64,000 nt of DNA from Chryseobacterium sp. (GTDB taxonomy: Bacteria; Bacteroidota; Bacteroidia; Flavobacteriales; Weeksellaceae). The notes beneath the pieces are model-generated. The model made no database searches. It was not told where the DNA came from and saw only the letters and a program-made list of their open reading frames with translations. The stretch covers positions 1 through 64,000 of the forward strand of contig JAITMC010000025.1 of the NCBI GenBank assembly GCA_031277615.1. The letters are read 5' to 3'. Positions 1-7,523 of this stretch are shown piece after piece; the stretch's first letter is position 1, and every line of letters starts with the position of its first letter. The translations under genes and the position numbers were made by a program.

Positions 1-21
1 TTTTTTTTCTAATATAAAATG

Positions 22-102
22 TGGGGAGAGCAGGATTCGAACCTACGAAGCCGAAGCAACTGAGTTACAGTCAGTCCCATTTAGCCACTCTGGAATCTCC
101 CC
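22..102 (-). tRNA. tRNA-Tyr (anticodon GTA)
   Basis: The reverse complement folds as an 81-nt tRNA. A seven-pair acceptor stem joins 96-102 to 23-29, the T-arm carries GGTTCGAA-type bases, and a long variable arm is present, as usual for bacterial tRNA-Tyr. The anticodon loop reads CTGTAA with GTA as the anticodon. CCA is not encoded. It lies 19 bases downstream of tRNA-Thr and is probably co-transcribed with it. The transcript probably runs on past the window edge. Confidence 0.95.
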
Positions 103-121
103 AGTTATTTTATATTAAATG

Positions 122-195
122 AGCCTCCAGAGGGATTCGAACCCACGACCCCGAGATTACAAATCACGTGCTCTGGCCAACTGAGCTATGGAGGC
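122..195 (-). tRNA. tRNA-Thr (anticodon TGT)
   Basis: The reverse complement gives a standard 74-nt cloverleaf. The acceptor 5' strand GCCTCCA pairs with TGGAGGC, the anticodon loop is TTTGTAA (anticodon TGT), and the T-loop is GGTTCGAA-like. It reads ACA codons. It is the first gene of a short tRNA operon with tRNA-Tyr, driven by the promoter at 243-274. Confidence 0.95.
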
Positions 196-242
196 AAATA
201 TAAAAAAGAATTCAAAAGATCGCTGTTCCCTTTTTGCGAGTG

Positions 243-274
243 CAAATATAGAACGGATTTTTTGAATTCTCAAA
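243..274 (-). promoter_or_regulatory. Bacteroidota-type promoter of the tRNA operon
   Basis: Read on the minus strand, TTTG (271-274) is followed by exactly 20 bases and then TATATTTG (243-250). This matches the Bacteroidota housekeeping consensus TTTG-N19/20-TAnnTTTG. It sits about 50 bases upstream of tRNA-Thr. Confidence 0.8.
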
Positions 275-304
275 TTTTTATATAACTTTTTTTTAGTTTT
301 TTTA

Positions 305-595
305 CTAAGCCATTTCTTTTTTCTTGATTAATAGCTTTTTAGCAGTATCAACGCAAAGGTCCAGACTTTCTTCAAAACTGGCAGAGGTCTTCTTTACGAC
401 AATATCGTCTCCCGGAACCGCTAAAATAATCTCTGCTGTTTTATTAGCTTTATCTGAGTTATTTTCTACTTTCAGGAACACCTTACACTCATGAATTTTA
501 TCATAGAAGGTATCTAATTTGCTTACTTTTTTGTCAATGTGTGATTCCAGTGGTTCGTGTGGAGTTAAACCAATTGATTGTACTGTGATCTTCAT
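305..595 (-). CDS. hpf: Ribosome hibernation-promoting factor, short HPF/YfiA family
   Basis: This 96-residue protein has the length and pattern of the short HPF/RaiA family. It opens with MKITVQSIG, followed by helix LESHIDKKVSKLDTFYDK, strands with charged positions, and a basic end. Family members bind the 30S decoding region and silence or dimerise ribosomes during slow growth. The long C-terminal dimerisation domain of long HPF is absent. Its ATG overlaps the TGA of the upstream Xer gene (ATGA-like arrangement), which implies translational coupling. The linkage with rpsU and two tRNAs suits a translation role. Confidence 0.92.
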   Translation of the reverse strand: MKITVQSIGLTPHEPLESHIDKKVSKLDTFYDKIHECKVFLKVENNSDKANKTAEIILAVPGDDIVVKKTSASFEESLDLCVDTAKKLLIKKKEMA

Positions 596-1479
596 AATTC
601 TTCTTTTTTAGATGCTCGAGGATGAGCCTGATTAAACACTTTTTTCAATTGTTCAATATTAGCATTCGTATAGACTTGAGTACTGGCAAGACTGGAATGC
701 CCTAATATTTTTTTTACTTTGGAGATCTCCGCCCCATTATCCAGAACGTGTGTAGCAAAGCTATGACGAAGGATGTGAGGACTTCTTTTTTCTTTTGTTG
801 TTACAAGACTAAGGTACTTATTAACTACCACATAAACAAATTTTTCATTGAGTTTTTTACCCTTTTTATTGACAAAAAAATATGATTTATGTTCATCAAC
901 AGGTTTCCTTATATTCAAATAACTTTTAAGCAGCTCCGAAAGGTCTTCCGATATGGGAATATACCGTTCTTTATTTCCTTTTCCTATAATCTTCAGCTCG
1001 TTTCCGCTTATGTTTACATACTCAAACATCAGGCCACAAAGTTCAGCTTTCCGTATTCCTGTCTGATATAATACTTCCATAATACATCTTTCCAGAACAT
1101 CCTCTGCATCAGTTAGGACACCGTCGTTGAGGTTCTGCATTTCTTCCTGCGACATAGGGATCTGTTTTTCAGCATAAAACTTCAGCGAAGAGATTCCTTC
1201 TGCCGGGGAAATTCTGATCTCTCCTATTTTTAATAAAAAGAGATAAAAACTTCGCAGGGATGATAATTTTCTGTTGATGCTTCTTTTGGAGATGCTGTTT
1301 TCACTTAATTCGATGATAAAATTCCGGATTACTTTTTTATCTGCCCTGGAAATATCATCGGAAGACTCTGTTCTGAGAAAGAAACGGGAAAAGTCTTCAA
1401 GGTCTTTTTTATAGCTTGTAATGGTGTGAGGGGAATACCTCTTCTCGAACTGTAAATATTCTAAAAATTTTTCTAGCAT
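592..1479 (-). CDS. xerC: Tyrosine recombinase, XerC/XerD family
   Basis: The 295-residue protein has an N-terminal SAM-like core-binding domain (about 1-85; motif KRYSPHTITSYKKDLEDF) and a C-terminal catalytic domain. The catalytic residues are visible: Arg in QTGIRKAEL, HxxR in HILRHSFATH, His in ILGHSS and the nucleophile Tyr in TQVYTN. Length and lack of an arm-binding domain fit the housekeeping Xer class that resolves chromosome dimers at dif, not a phage integrase. XerC versus XerD cannot be settled from this window, so the symbol is by convention. It is followed by hpf with a stop/start overlap and preceded by rpsU, both on the same strand. Confidence 0.88.
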   Translation of the reverse strand: MLEKFLEYLQFEKRYSPHTITSYKKDLEDFSRFFLRTESSDDISRADKKVIRNFIIELSENSISKRSINRKLSSLRSFYLFLLKIGEIRISPAEGISSLKFYAEKQIPMSQEEMQNLNDGVLTDAEDVLERCIMEVLYQTGIRKAELCGLMFEYVNISGNELKIIGKGNKERYIPISEDLSELLKSYLNIRKPVDEHKSYFFVNKKGKKLNEKFVYVVVNKYLSLVTTKEKRSPHILRHSFATHVLDNGAEISKVKKILGHSSLASTQVYTNANIEQLKKVFNQAHPRASKKEEL

Positions 1480-1492
1480 TACCGGGTATAAA

Positions 1493-1535
1493 GCAAAAAT
1501 TCACTTCTCAAATATACGTATTTAAGAAGTGAATT
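1493..1535 (-). terminator. Rho-independent terminator downstream of rpsU
   Basis: On the minus strand TTCACTTCT pairs with AGAAGTGAA (1525-1533 with 1500-1508), followed by a TTTTTG tract. It begins about 25 bases after the rpsU stop. It would separate rpsU from xerC, or attenuate transcription between them. Confidence 0.65.
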
Positions 1536-1558
1536 AAGTATGCGAGTTAAGAAAATTC

Positions 1559-1756
1559 TTAAGCCTGCTCTTCTTTGCTAAGATTTCTCTGCTTGTGGGC
1601 AGCTTTAAGTCTGGCTTGTCTTAAAGTTACAGAAGGCTTAATAAACTGTTGTCTAGCTCTTAATTGACGAACTGTACCTGTTTTATCAAATTTTCTTTTA
1701 TATTTTTTTAAAGCTCTGTCGATGGATTCACCATCTTTTACTGGAATTATTAACAT
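1559..1756 (-). CDS. rpsU: 30S ribosomal protein bS21
   Basis: This is a 65-residue, highly basic protein with the bS21 layout: MLIIPVKDGESIDRALKKYK, then KFDKTGTVRQLRARQ, then a lysine/arginine-rich helix. bS21 is a small-subunit platform protein near the 16S 3' end. In Bacteroidota it helps sequester the anti-Shine-Dalgarno sequence, which fits the weak Shine-Dalgarno signals seen through this window. It has its own promoter (1780-1810) and a terminator-like hairpin after the stop. Confidence 0.96.
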   Translation of the reverse strand: MLIIPVKDGESIDRALKKYKRKFDKTGTVRQLRARQQFIKPSVTLRQARLKAAHKQRNLSKEEQA

Positions 1757-1779
1757 ATTTTACATCTCATTTTGGATTG

Positions 1780-1810
1780 CAAAAGTAGACATTTTTTCTT
1801 AATCCACAAA
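1780..1810 (-). promoter_or_regulatory. Promoter of rpsU
   Basis: On the minus strand TTTG (1807-1810), 19 bases, then TACTTTTG (1780-1787) match the Bacteroidota consensus TTTG-N19-TAnnTTTG. The -7 box is 23 bases upstream of the rpsU ATG. Confidence 0.75.
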
Positions 1811-1971
1811 ATTTCAGTCCTTTTTATTCAAAAAATTATAAAATACTCTTAACAGATATTCCTAAACCACGGTAGTATTGATTATTAATAAATAAACAAA
1901 AAACATTACGTATAAATACGTAATTTAAATATATTTTTAACAATTTACAATATTTAAATTAAAAATATCTA

Positions 1972-1979
1972 TATTTTTG
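1972..1979 (+). promoter_or_regulatory. Probable -7 box of the T9SS lectin gene
   Basis: TATTTTTG matches TAnnTTTG and lies 20 bases before the ATG at 1999. The preceding 100 bases are extremely AT-rich and no clear TTTG -33 element is seen at the usual distance. Confidence 0.5.
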
Positions 1980-1998
1980 CATGAATTAATAACTTATT

Positions 1999-4900
1999 AT
2001 GAAAACTGCTTTGTTTTACCTCTGCGTTGTGCTGATGTGTCTTTCAGGAAAACTCTGGTCCCAAACCCATCAACTCACCGGAAATCCGGTAAATACCACA
2101 GGATGGGATGTTGTTCCTTCTGCCATTGTAAGCGGAGATTTCATCAGACTTACCGACGATCTTACCGGACAGGTAGGAGGCATCAAGCTCAGCACGCCCA
2201 TCAATCTTAAAAACTGTGATAAATGGGCCGTAGAATTCGACTTCAGAATTGACGGATTCGGAACTTACGCCTACGGAGACGGACTGGCATTCTGGTATCT
2301 GGCCAATCCGCCTGCTACTTATAATCCGGGCGACGGTTTCGGAATCCCCGATAACGCAACAGGCCTTATGGTAGGTTTTGATATCTACAATAACAGCACA
2401 AGCAGTGATATGAGTCAGCTTCATCTTCTGTACGGGACCAATCCGTCCGGTTCCAATATAGAATTTAATAATACTGCCGGAAGCACTTTTCACTCACCGG
2501 ACTTTATTTATACTCCCCAGACATTTATAGGCTCCAGTTACAAGCATGTTGTCGTTAACGGCCAGACAGATTCTTCCAATCCCAACAACTGGATCATTAA
2601 AATTACAATAGACGGCAACGTGATTGTAAACCAATCCTTCAGCCCTTCGGGATCCGCCGGAACAATGACACAGGGATACTTTGGTTTTTCCGCTTCCACA
2701 GGAGCAGCCAGCGCCAGACATTCGATTAAAAATGTTAAAATATATACTGACAAAATTCCCATTTTGCAATCAGCTGTTACACGATCTTTTTGCCCGGGAA
2801 CCAACACCGTAGATCTTACTTCTTTTAATACTCAATTCACTTCCAATCCCGGTAATTATAATTTTACCTATTATATCCAGGGAAGCTCTACCCCTATTAT
2901 CGATCCTGCTCATTTTCAGTTTAGCGCCAATACTACTGTTGTCGTTTCTATTAAAGATCCTTCTTTATTGTTATGTGACAATCCTGACGGAACCATACAG
3001 TTAAATATTACACAGGTTGCTACTCCGGCCATCACAACCACCTCATCCACTTTATGCCATAGCGGAAGTATTACACTTACTTCAAGCCAAGCTACCGGAA
3101 ACACCTGGTCTACAGGAGCAACCACACCATCCATCACGGTAACAGCACCTGGAAATTATACGCTTACCCATACTGTTGCCGGATGTACCAGCCAGCCGGC
3201 TTCCATAACGATTGCTGCGGAACCGGATCCTGCTATTCAGATTGCAGGAAATCTGGTATTATGCGAATCTCCTACCCAACTGACGGCGTCTGCCGCAGGA
3301 ACCGGAAATATTTACTCCTGGTCAAACGGCTCTACCGGCAATACTACTTCAGTATCAGCAGCAGGAACTTATACTGTCACTGTGAAAACAGCAGCAGGAT
3401 GTATTTATCAGAAATCAGTGAATGTTACCCAGGGTATCGTTCCTGTCGTACACAATACCAGCCTTAGTAAATGCTCTAATGCTTCAACTGCTACTTTTGA
3501 TCTGACCTCAGCACAGGGCGCCATCACTTCAACACCGGGAACAAGTTTTGATTACTACCTGTCTCAGGCTGATGCCCTTGCAGGAAATACCAACACCATT
3601 CCCAATCCTTCGGCTCATGTTTCAGGAAATACCGTAGTCTATGTAAGGGTAAAATCTGCTTCCTGTGCAAAAGTAGCTGAACTCCAGCTCAATATCACTA
3701 CGACAGCAACTCCAACGATCAATGCATCTTCCAATACTATATGCTACGGAGGAAATGTAACGCTGACATCCAATCAAACAGCCGGAAATCTCTGGTCCAC
3801 AGGGGCTACAACCCAATCTATTACCGTAACATCACCGGGAACCTATACCCTTACCAGCACTGTAACAGGATGTAGCAGCCTGCCTGCTTCTGTTACGATT
3901 GCCACAGAACCGGATCCGAATGTTCAGATTGCAGGGAATCTGGTATTATGCGAATCTCCTACCCAACTGACCGCCTCTGCCGCAGGCACCGGAAATGTGT
4001 ACACATGGTCTAACGGCTCTACAGGAGCTTCCATATCAACATCTACCGCTGGAACCTATACCGTCACTGTGAGAACAGCCGCTGGATGCATCTATCAAAA
4101 ATCAGTAAGTGTCACCCAGGGCGTAGTACCTGTTGTACAGAATACCAGCCTCAGCGAATGTTCCAATGGCTCAACAGCAACGTTCAATCTGACTTCTGCA
4201 CAAGCGGCCATCACTTCAACACCGGGAACAAGTTTTGATTATTACCTGTCCCAGACTGATGCCGTAGCAGGAAACACCAACACCATTCCCAATCCTTCTG
4301 TGCATGTTTCAGGAAATACCGTAATCTATGTAAGGGTAAAATCTGCAACCTGTGCGAAAGTAGCTGAAATCCGATTAACAGTCAATTCAAAGCCCGTTCC
4401 GGTCATTACAGCTTCAGCCAATGCAATCTGCCATGGAAACAGTGTTACTTTAACATCCAGCCTTCCAACCGGGAACACCTGGTCTACAGGAGAAACCACT
4501 CAAACCATCACCGTAAGTTCCGGTGGAACGTATACTTTAACGAATAATAATGGTACCTGTACCAGTAATCCGGCCAGTATTACCATTGCTACAGGAACGG
4601 ATCCTAATCTTCAGATCGCAGGAAGCCCGGTATTTTGTCAGGGTTCATCAACTGCACTCACCGCTTCAGCTTCCGGTACAGGAAATTCCTATTCATGGTC
4701 CAATGGAACCAATACGGCCAGCACTACGATAACAGCTCCCGGAACCTATACGGTAGCAGTAACAACCGCTGCAGGATGCCAGTACCAGAAAACAATCACT
4801 GTAACTATGGATCCGCTTATCACCGTTAATATTGCCCCACCAACCCAGATTACCTGTACCAATCCACTGGTTACTTTAAATGCAACAACTTCAGTTTATC

Positions 4901-5985
4901 AACCCGGTGCTACATTTTCATGGACCACCACTACAGGAACGATCGTATCAGGTGCCAATACATTAACACCTGTTGTCAGCAACAACGGAACCTATACTTT
5001 AACGATTACCAGCGCCACTCCACGCGGATGCGTGAAACAGGCTTCTGTTACCGTAACGAAAAATACCACTCCTCCAACCGTTATTCTTTCAGCCCCCCGC
5101 TTTACAATATGCCAGGGTGAATCGGTGGATATTACTGCCGGAGGAGGTCTGACTTATACCTGGACAGGGCTTTCCGGAACCGGAAATGTACAGACTGTGA
5201 GTCCTTCAGCAACAACAACCTACTCTGTAACCGGAACTGCTGCCAACGGATGTACCACAACTTCAACGATTACTATTAATGTTGTTCCTGCGATTGTTTC
5301 AGCACTGCATGATATTGAGGCCTGTCCGGGAGATCAGGTTACCCTTGATGCCGGTGCCGGTCCTAACTATTCATATAAATGGAATACCGGAGCCACCACA
5401 CGCACTATTAGCCCAACTACTCCCGGAACTTATACGGTAACCATCAGCAACGGATATTGTTCTAAAATCTTTAGTGCTGTATTAACCCATATTCCAAAGC
5501 CTGAAATTACAGAGATCATTTATAAAGATAACACGCTTACCATAAATGCTAAAAATAAAGGAAGCATGCCATTGGAATATTCTATTGACGGCGGGTTCAC
5601 ATGGCAGCCATCTCATATTTTCCATTCGATTTCAAGGAACACGAAATATTCTGTTTATGTAAGAAACAAAGGTACTTACTGTTATACCATTTCTGAATAT
5701 TTCACCTTCTTCATGAGTAATGTAATCACTCCTAATAGCGATGGAATTAATGACGTGATTGATTTCAGCAGCATCAGTAAATACGGAAATTTTGAAGGCA
5801 GCATATTCGATCGCTATGGAATGCCGGTTTTCAAGATCAATTCCAAAAATCCGATATGGGATGGTAAATATCTTAATGCTCCGCTTCCTACCGGAACTTA
5901 TTGGTACCGGTTATTCTGGGAAGATAGGATCAGCAAAAAGCCTGTTGAAATATCAGGTTGGGTGCTATTGAAAAACAGAAACTAA
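1999..5985 (+). CDS. T9SS type B sorted surface protein with L-type lectin-like and Ig-like repeats
   Basis: The 1328-residue protein has a signal peptide (about 1-21, ending GKLWSQ). An L-type lectin-like beta-sandwich follows (about 23-245; motifs WAVEFDFRIDG, DGLAFWYL, GLMVGFDIYNN). About 950 residues of Ig/PKD-like modules come next, with recurring WSTGATT and GTYTLT strands. The last 95 residues are a type B (gliding-motility-associated) sorting domain: NVITPNSDGINDVI, FDRYGMPVF, WDGKY, LPTGTYWYRL. Such proteins cross the outer membrane by T9SS and stay on the surface; the lectin fold suggests glycan binding or adhesion (inference). Two internal units of about 690 bp repeat almost unchanged, plus a partial third. 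No porP/sprF partner gene is adjacent. The ATG is chosen by the signal peptide and the -7 box. Confidence 0.88.
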   Translation: MKTALFYLCVVLMCLSGKLWSQTHQLTGNPVNTTGWDVVPSAIVSGDFIRLTDDLTGQVGGIKLSTPINLKNCDKWAVEFDFRIDGFGTYAYGDGLAFWYLANPPATYNPGDGFGIPDNATGLMVGFDIYNNSTSSDMSQLHLLYGTNPSGSNIEFNNTAGSTFHSPDFIYTPQTFIGSSYKHVVVNGQTDSSNPNNWIIKITIDGNVIVNQSFSPSGSAGTMTQGYFGFSASTGAASARHSIKNVKIYTDKIPILQSAVTRSFCPGTNTVDLTSFNTQFTSNPGNYNFTYYIQGSSTPIIDPAHFQFSANTTVVVSIKDPSLLLCDNPDGTIQLNITQVATPAITTTSSTLCHSGSITLTSSQATGNTWSTGATTPSITVTAPGNYTLTHTVAGCTSQPASITIAAEPDPAIQIAGNLVLCESPTQLTASAAGTGNIYSWSNGSTGNTTSVSAAGTYTVTVKTAAGCIYQKSVNVTQGIVPVVHNTSLSKCSNASTATFDLTSAQGAITSTPGTSFDYYLSQADALAGNTNTIPNPSAHVSGNTVVYVRVKSASCAKVAELQLNITTTATPTINASSNTICYGGNVTLTSNQTAGNLWSTGATTQSITVTSPGTYTLTSTVTGCSSLPASVTIATEPDPNVQIAGNLVLCESPTQLTASAAGTGNVYTWSNGSTGASISTSTAGTYTVTVRTAAGCIYQKSVSVTQGVVPVVQNTSLSECSNGSTATFNLTSAQAAITSTPGTSFDYYLSQTDAVAGNTNTIPNPSVHVSGNTVIYVRVKSATCAKVAEIRLTVNSKPVPVITASANAICHGNSVTLTSSLPTGNTWSTGETTQTITVSSGGTYTLTNNNGTCTSNPASITIATGTDPNLQIAGSPVFCQGSSTALTASASGTGNSYSWSNGTNTASTTITAPGTYTVAVTTAAGCQYQKTITVTMDPLITVNIAPPTQITCTNPLVTLNATTSVYQPGATFSWTTTTGTIVSGANTLTPVVSNNGTYTLTITSATPRGCVKQASVTVTKNTTPPTVILSAPRFTICQGESVDITAGGGLTYTWTGLSGTGNVQTVSPSATTTYSVTGTAANGCTTTSTITINVVPAIVSALHDIEACPGDQVTLDAGAGPNYSYKWNTGATTRTISPTTPGTYTVTISNGYCSKIFSAVLTHIPKPEITEIIYKDNTLTINAKNKGSMPLEYSIDGGFTWQPSHIFHSISRNTKYSVYVRNKGTYCYTISEYFTFFMSNVITPNSDGINDVIDFSSISKYGNFEGSIFDRYGMPVFKINSKNPIWDGKYLNAPLPTGTYWYRLFWEDRISKKPVEISGWVLLKNRN
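3019..4806 (+). repeat. Tandem ~690-bp coding repeats inside the lectin gene
   Basis: Unit 1 begins near 3019, unit 2 near 3706 and a partial unit 3 near 4396, giving periods of 687 and 690 bp. Blocks such as QIAGNLVLCESPTQLTASAA and NTNTIPNPS recur with few DNA differences. Each full unit encodes about 229 residues, that is several Ig-like strands plus a cysteine-containing segment. Confidence 0.85.
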
Positions 5986-5994
5986 TTATTATTG

Positions 5995-6024
5995 AATGCC
6001 GGCAATTTTGTCCGGCATTTTTTA
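5995..6024 (+). terminator. Terminator of the T9SS lectin gene
   Basis: AATGCCGG, a nine-base loop, CCGGCATT and a T run form a strong Rho-independent hairpin 10 bases after the stop codon. Confidence 0.85.
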
Positions 6025-6106
6025 TGACCTCGATCATAACATTCCGGGTATAAAAACTATTTATAAAAGCGATCACAGATATTAACGGTATTTGAACAAA
6101 ATATTC

Positions 6107-6114
6107 TATATTTG
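6107..6114 (+). promoter_or_regulatory. -7 box of the ssrA promoter
   Basis: TATATTTG is an exact TAnnTTTG match ending 16 bases before the mature tmRNA 5' end at 6131. A TTTG at 6091 is too close (12 bases) for a canonical -33 element. Confidence 0.65.
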
Positions 6115-6130
6115 CAGTCACTTTATTCAT

Positions 6131-6530
6131 GGGGTTGACTGGTTTCGACAGCAAGACCAATGGGTAAGTAAGCATGCAGAGAACCGTAGCGCGATCTCTA
6201 TAATCCCTTGCTACAAAATTTTAACTGGCAACGAAGAGTTCGCTCTTGCAGCTTAATATCGAAGTATAGTAGATTCAAGCGTTTTCCCGAAGATTTCAGT
6301 AAGGAAGCAAGATATTCCACAAATGCTCTGTTCTGCGGCGTTTGATCCTGGGATATAGGAATGCGGAAATAAGACTTTGGAAGCTTCGGCCAAAGTTCGA
6401 AAACCTCAGAAGATAAGCTGAAAGTTGGGTGTCTGCCCTCTGCCTCCAGTCGAAAACCAATGGTAGAATAAGCATGTAGAAAGCTTATGTATTGCTTGTT
6501 TGGACGAGGGTTCGAATCCCTCCAACTCCA
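6131..6530 (+). ncRNA. ssrA: Transfer-messenger RNA (tmRNA)
   Basis: The RNA begins GGGGTTGACTGGTTTCGACAG and ends GGTTCGAATCCCTCCAACTCCA. Acceptor bases 6131-6137 pair with 6523-6529, giving the tRNA-Ala-like part of one-piece tmRNA. The tag frame runs 6227-6256 and encodes GNEEFALAA then TAA. tmRNA with SmpB rescues stalled ribosomes and tags the nascent chain for proteolysis. The 3' end is not followed by its own compact terminator: foreign AT-rich DNA starts here, and the 3'-terminal 11 bases are repeated at 7513-7523, marking ssrA as an integration site. Confidence 0.96.
6227..6256 (+). other. tmRNA proteolysis-tag reading frame
   Basis: Codons GGC AAC GAA GAG TTC GCT CTT GCA GCT TAA give the tag GNEEFALAA. 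The ALAA end is the usual ClpXP degron. The resume codon is inferred as GGC by analogy with Bacteroidota tags. Confidence 0.85.
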
Positions 6531-6541
6531 CTTTTTAAACT

Positions 6542-6594
6542 AAAGAGAATTTGTAAATTATTGAATTTTAAATAATTACATTTTCTCTTTTTTG
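6542..6594 (+). terminator. Long AT-rich hairpin after ssrA
   Basis: AAAGAGAA (6542-6549) pairs with TTCTCTTT (6583-6590). An imperfect inner stem (TTGTAAATTATT with AATAATTACA) lies around a short loop, and T-rich DNA follows. It could end ssrA transcripts now that the native terminator is displaced. Confidence 0.5.
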
Positions 6595-6598
6595 TTTT

Positions 6599-6620
6599 TG
6601 TGCCCAAAGTTGTACCCAAA
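6599..6620 (+). repeat. Two-copy 10-bp direct repeat, possible integrase arm sites
   Basis: TGTGCCCAAA (6599-6608) and TGTACCCAAA (6611-6620) repeat with a 12-bp period inside the left edge of the ssrA-linked insertion. Short spaced repeats near att sites are typical of integrase arm-type binding sites; that role is inferred. Confidence 0.35.
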
Positions 6621-6804
6621 ATTTTGAAATATACTTTTTTGAATCTGTTTGAGCTCAATTAAACCTAATTGAATTTTAAGAATACAATAAATTTAGAACA
6701 ACACAAATATACTACGATTTAAAATGATGTCCGTTACCTACCCTCTCAACCTGACCCAAATTCTCTAAACTGCTAAATTTGAAAAAAACACGAAATCTTT
6801 TGTC

Positions 6805-7173
6805 GTGGACAATCCTACTGTGTTGACTTCTTTTGACCCTAAAACCAATACTATAAAGTACATTGATGATGTAACTGAATATTTTATGACCCATGAATCT
6901 TTTCATGCAGAAGAAATGTTTAAAATTGGATTTAAAGAATACACTAAAAACGTACATGTTAAAAATTCACCTGGGACTATTGAAAATAGAATACATGAAT
7001 ATATGAGAGAAAAATATGTTTATGAAAGATTAGTACAGCATTCGAAAAAACATAAATTCAATCCAGAAGACTTAGGCATACCTCTTTTTGGTCATGCTTT
7101 TCAGTATTATGACGCAATGAAGTTCAAATTAGAAATTTTATTAAAAGAAAAGAACATACCTTTTCCAAATTAA
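6805..7173 (+). CDS. Orphan zincin-like metallopeptidase toxin domain (truncated)
   Basis: This 122-residue fragment carries HESFH, a zinc-binding HExxH motif, followed by AEEMFKIGFKEYTKN and REKYVYERLV. This pattern resembles the C-terminal metallopeptidase toxin domains (Tox-MPTase4-like) of Bacteroidota polymorphic toxins. No secretion domain precedes it. The frame stays open only back to 6769, where an in-frame TAA (6766-6768) separates it from about 23 more in-frame codons. The start is uncertain: GTG at 6805 is the first usable one. It is probably the detached tail of a larger toxin, either a silent cassette or a pseudogene. The candidate immunity gene follows after 8 bases. Base composition is AT-richer than flanking genes, suggesting transfer. 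Confidence 0.55.
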   Translation: MDNPTVLTSFDPKTNTIKYIDDVTEYFMTHESFHAEEMFKIGFKEYTKNVHVKNSPGTIENRIHEYMREKYVYERLVQHSKKHKFNPEDLGIPLFGHAFQYYDAMKFKLEILLKEKNIPFPN

Positions 7174-7181
7174 ATATTAAA

Positions 7182-7460
7182 ATGAAAGAACAAACACTTA
7201 TAAAAAAAGTTGAAAATTATCTTATAGATTCTAGTACAAATTATGTTAAAAATAGCATTGAATATGTAGGAGTTAGAGAAAATCATATAATTTCCAATGA
7301 AAAACCTAAAGATTATTACTTTCTAAGCTATGACGCAGTCGCTGACAAAAACAATCAATATAGTACAAAATCGTACTTTGTATTCATAGATAAAGTATCT
7401 AAAAAGATTGCTTATATAATAGGACCACAATCATTGGAAAAAATTGAAAATAATGAGTAA
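7182..7460 (+). CDS. Small candidate immunity protein
   Basis: The 92-residue protein is not firmly recognised. It begins MKEQTLIKKVENYLID, continues with a YYFLSYDAV strand and ends YFVFIDKVSKKIAYIIG. That last pattern resembles the VDxxTGKV-type strand of YrhB/Imm35-like immunity proteins. It starts 8 bases after the metallopeptidase toxin fragment on the same strand, the usual toxin-then-immunity order in polymorphic toxin loci. Role by context: neutralising the upstream zincin toxin. It has no signal peptide, so it would act in the cytoplasm. Its low GC matches the toxin fragment. Confidence 0.45.
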   Translation: MKEQTLIKKVENYLIDSSTNYVKNSIEYVGVRENHIISNEKPKDYYFLSYDAVADKNNQYSTKSYFVFIDKVSKKIAYIIGPQSLEKIENNE

Positions 7461-7523
7461 TGCATTTCCATATTGAGAATATAAAAAGATGATTTTTTAT
7501 TAAAGTATTACATCCAACTCCAC

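Larger units (their letters stand above)
6521..7523 (+). mobile_element. Remnant of an ssrA-targeted integrated element
   Basis: The 11 bases TCCAACTCCAC at the ssrA 3' end (6521-6531) recur exactly at 7513-7523. They bound about 980 bp of markedly AT-richer DNA that holds a toxin-like and a candidate immunity gene but no integrase. Just beyond the right copy stands a strong hairpin terminator (7524-7554) that would suit ssrA. Read together, this is the att-flanked remnant of an element that inserted at the ssrA 3' end. The remnant status is inference; the repeat and composition are seen. Confidence 0.65.

Noticed and set aside
592-1479. Xer-like recombinase as the integrase of the ssrA insertion
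   Set aside because: It sits 5 kb away in a housekeeping context (rpsU, hpf), has the short Xer architecture without an arm-binding domain, and is not next to an att site.
3019-4806. Possible CRISPR or intergenic repeat array
   Set aside because: The repeat period is about 690 bp and lies within one open gene encoding Ig-like modules. There are no short repeats with unique spacers.
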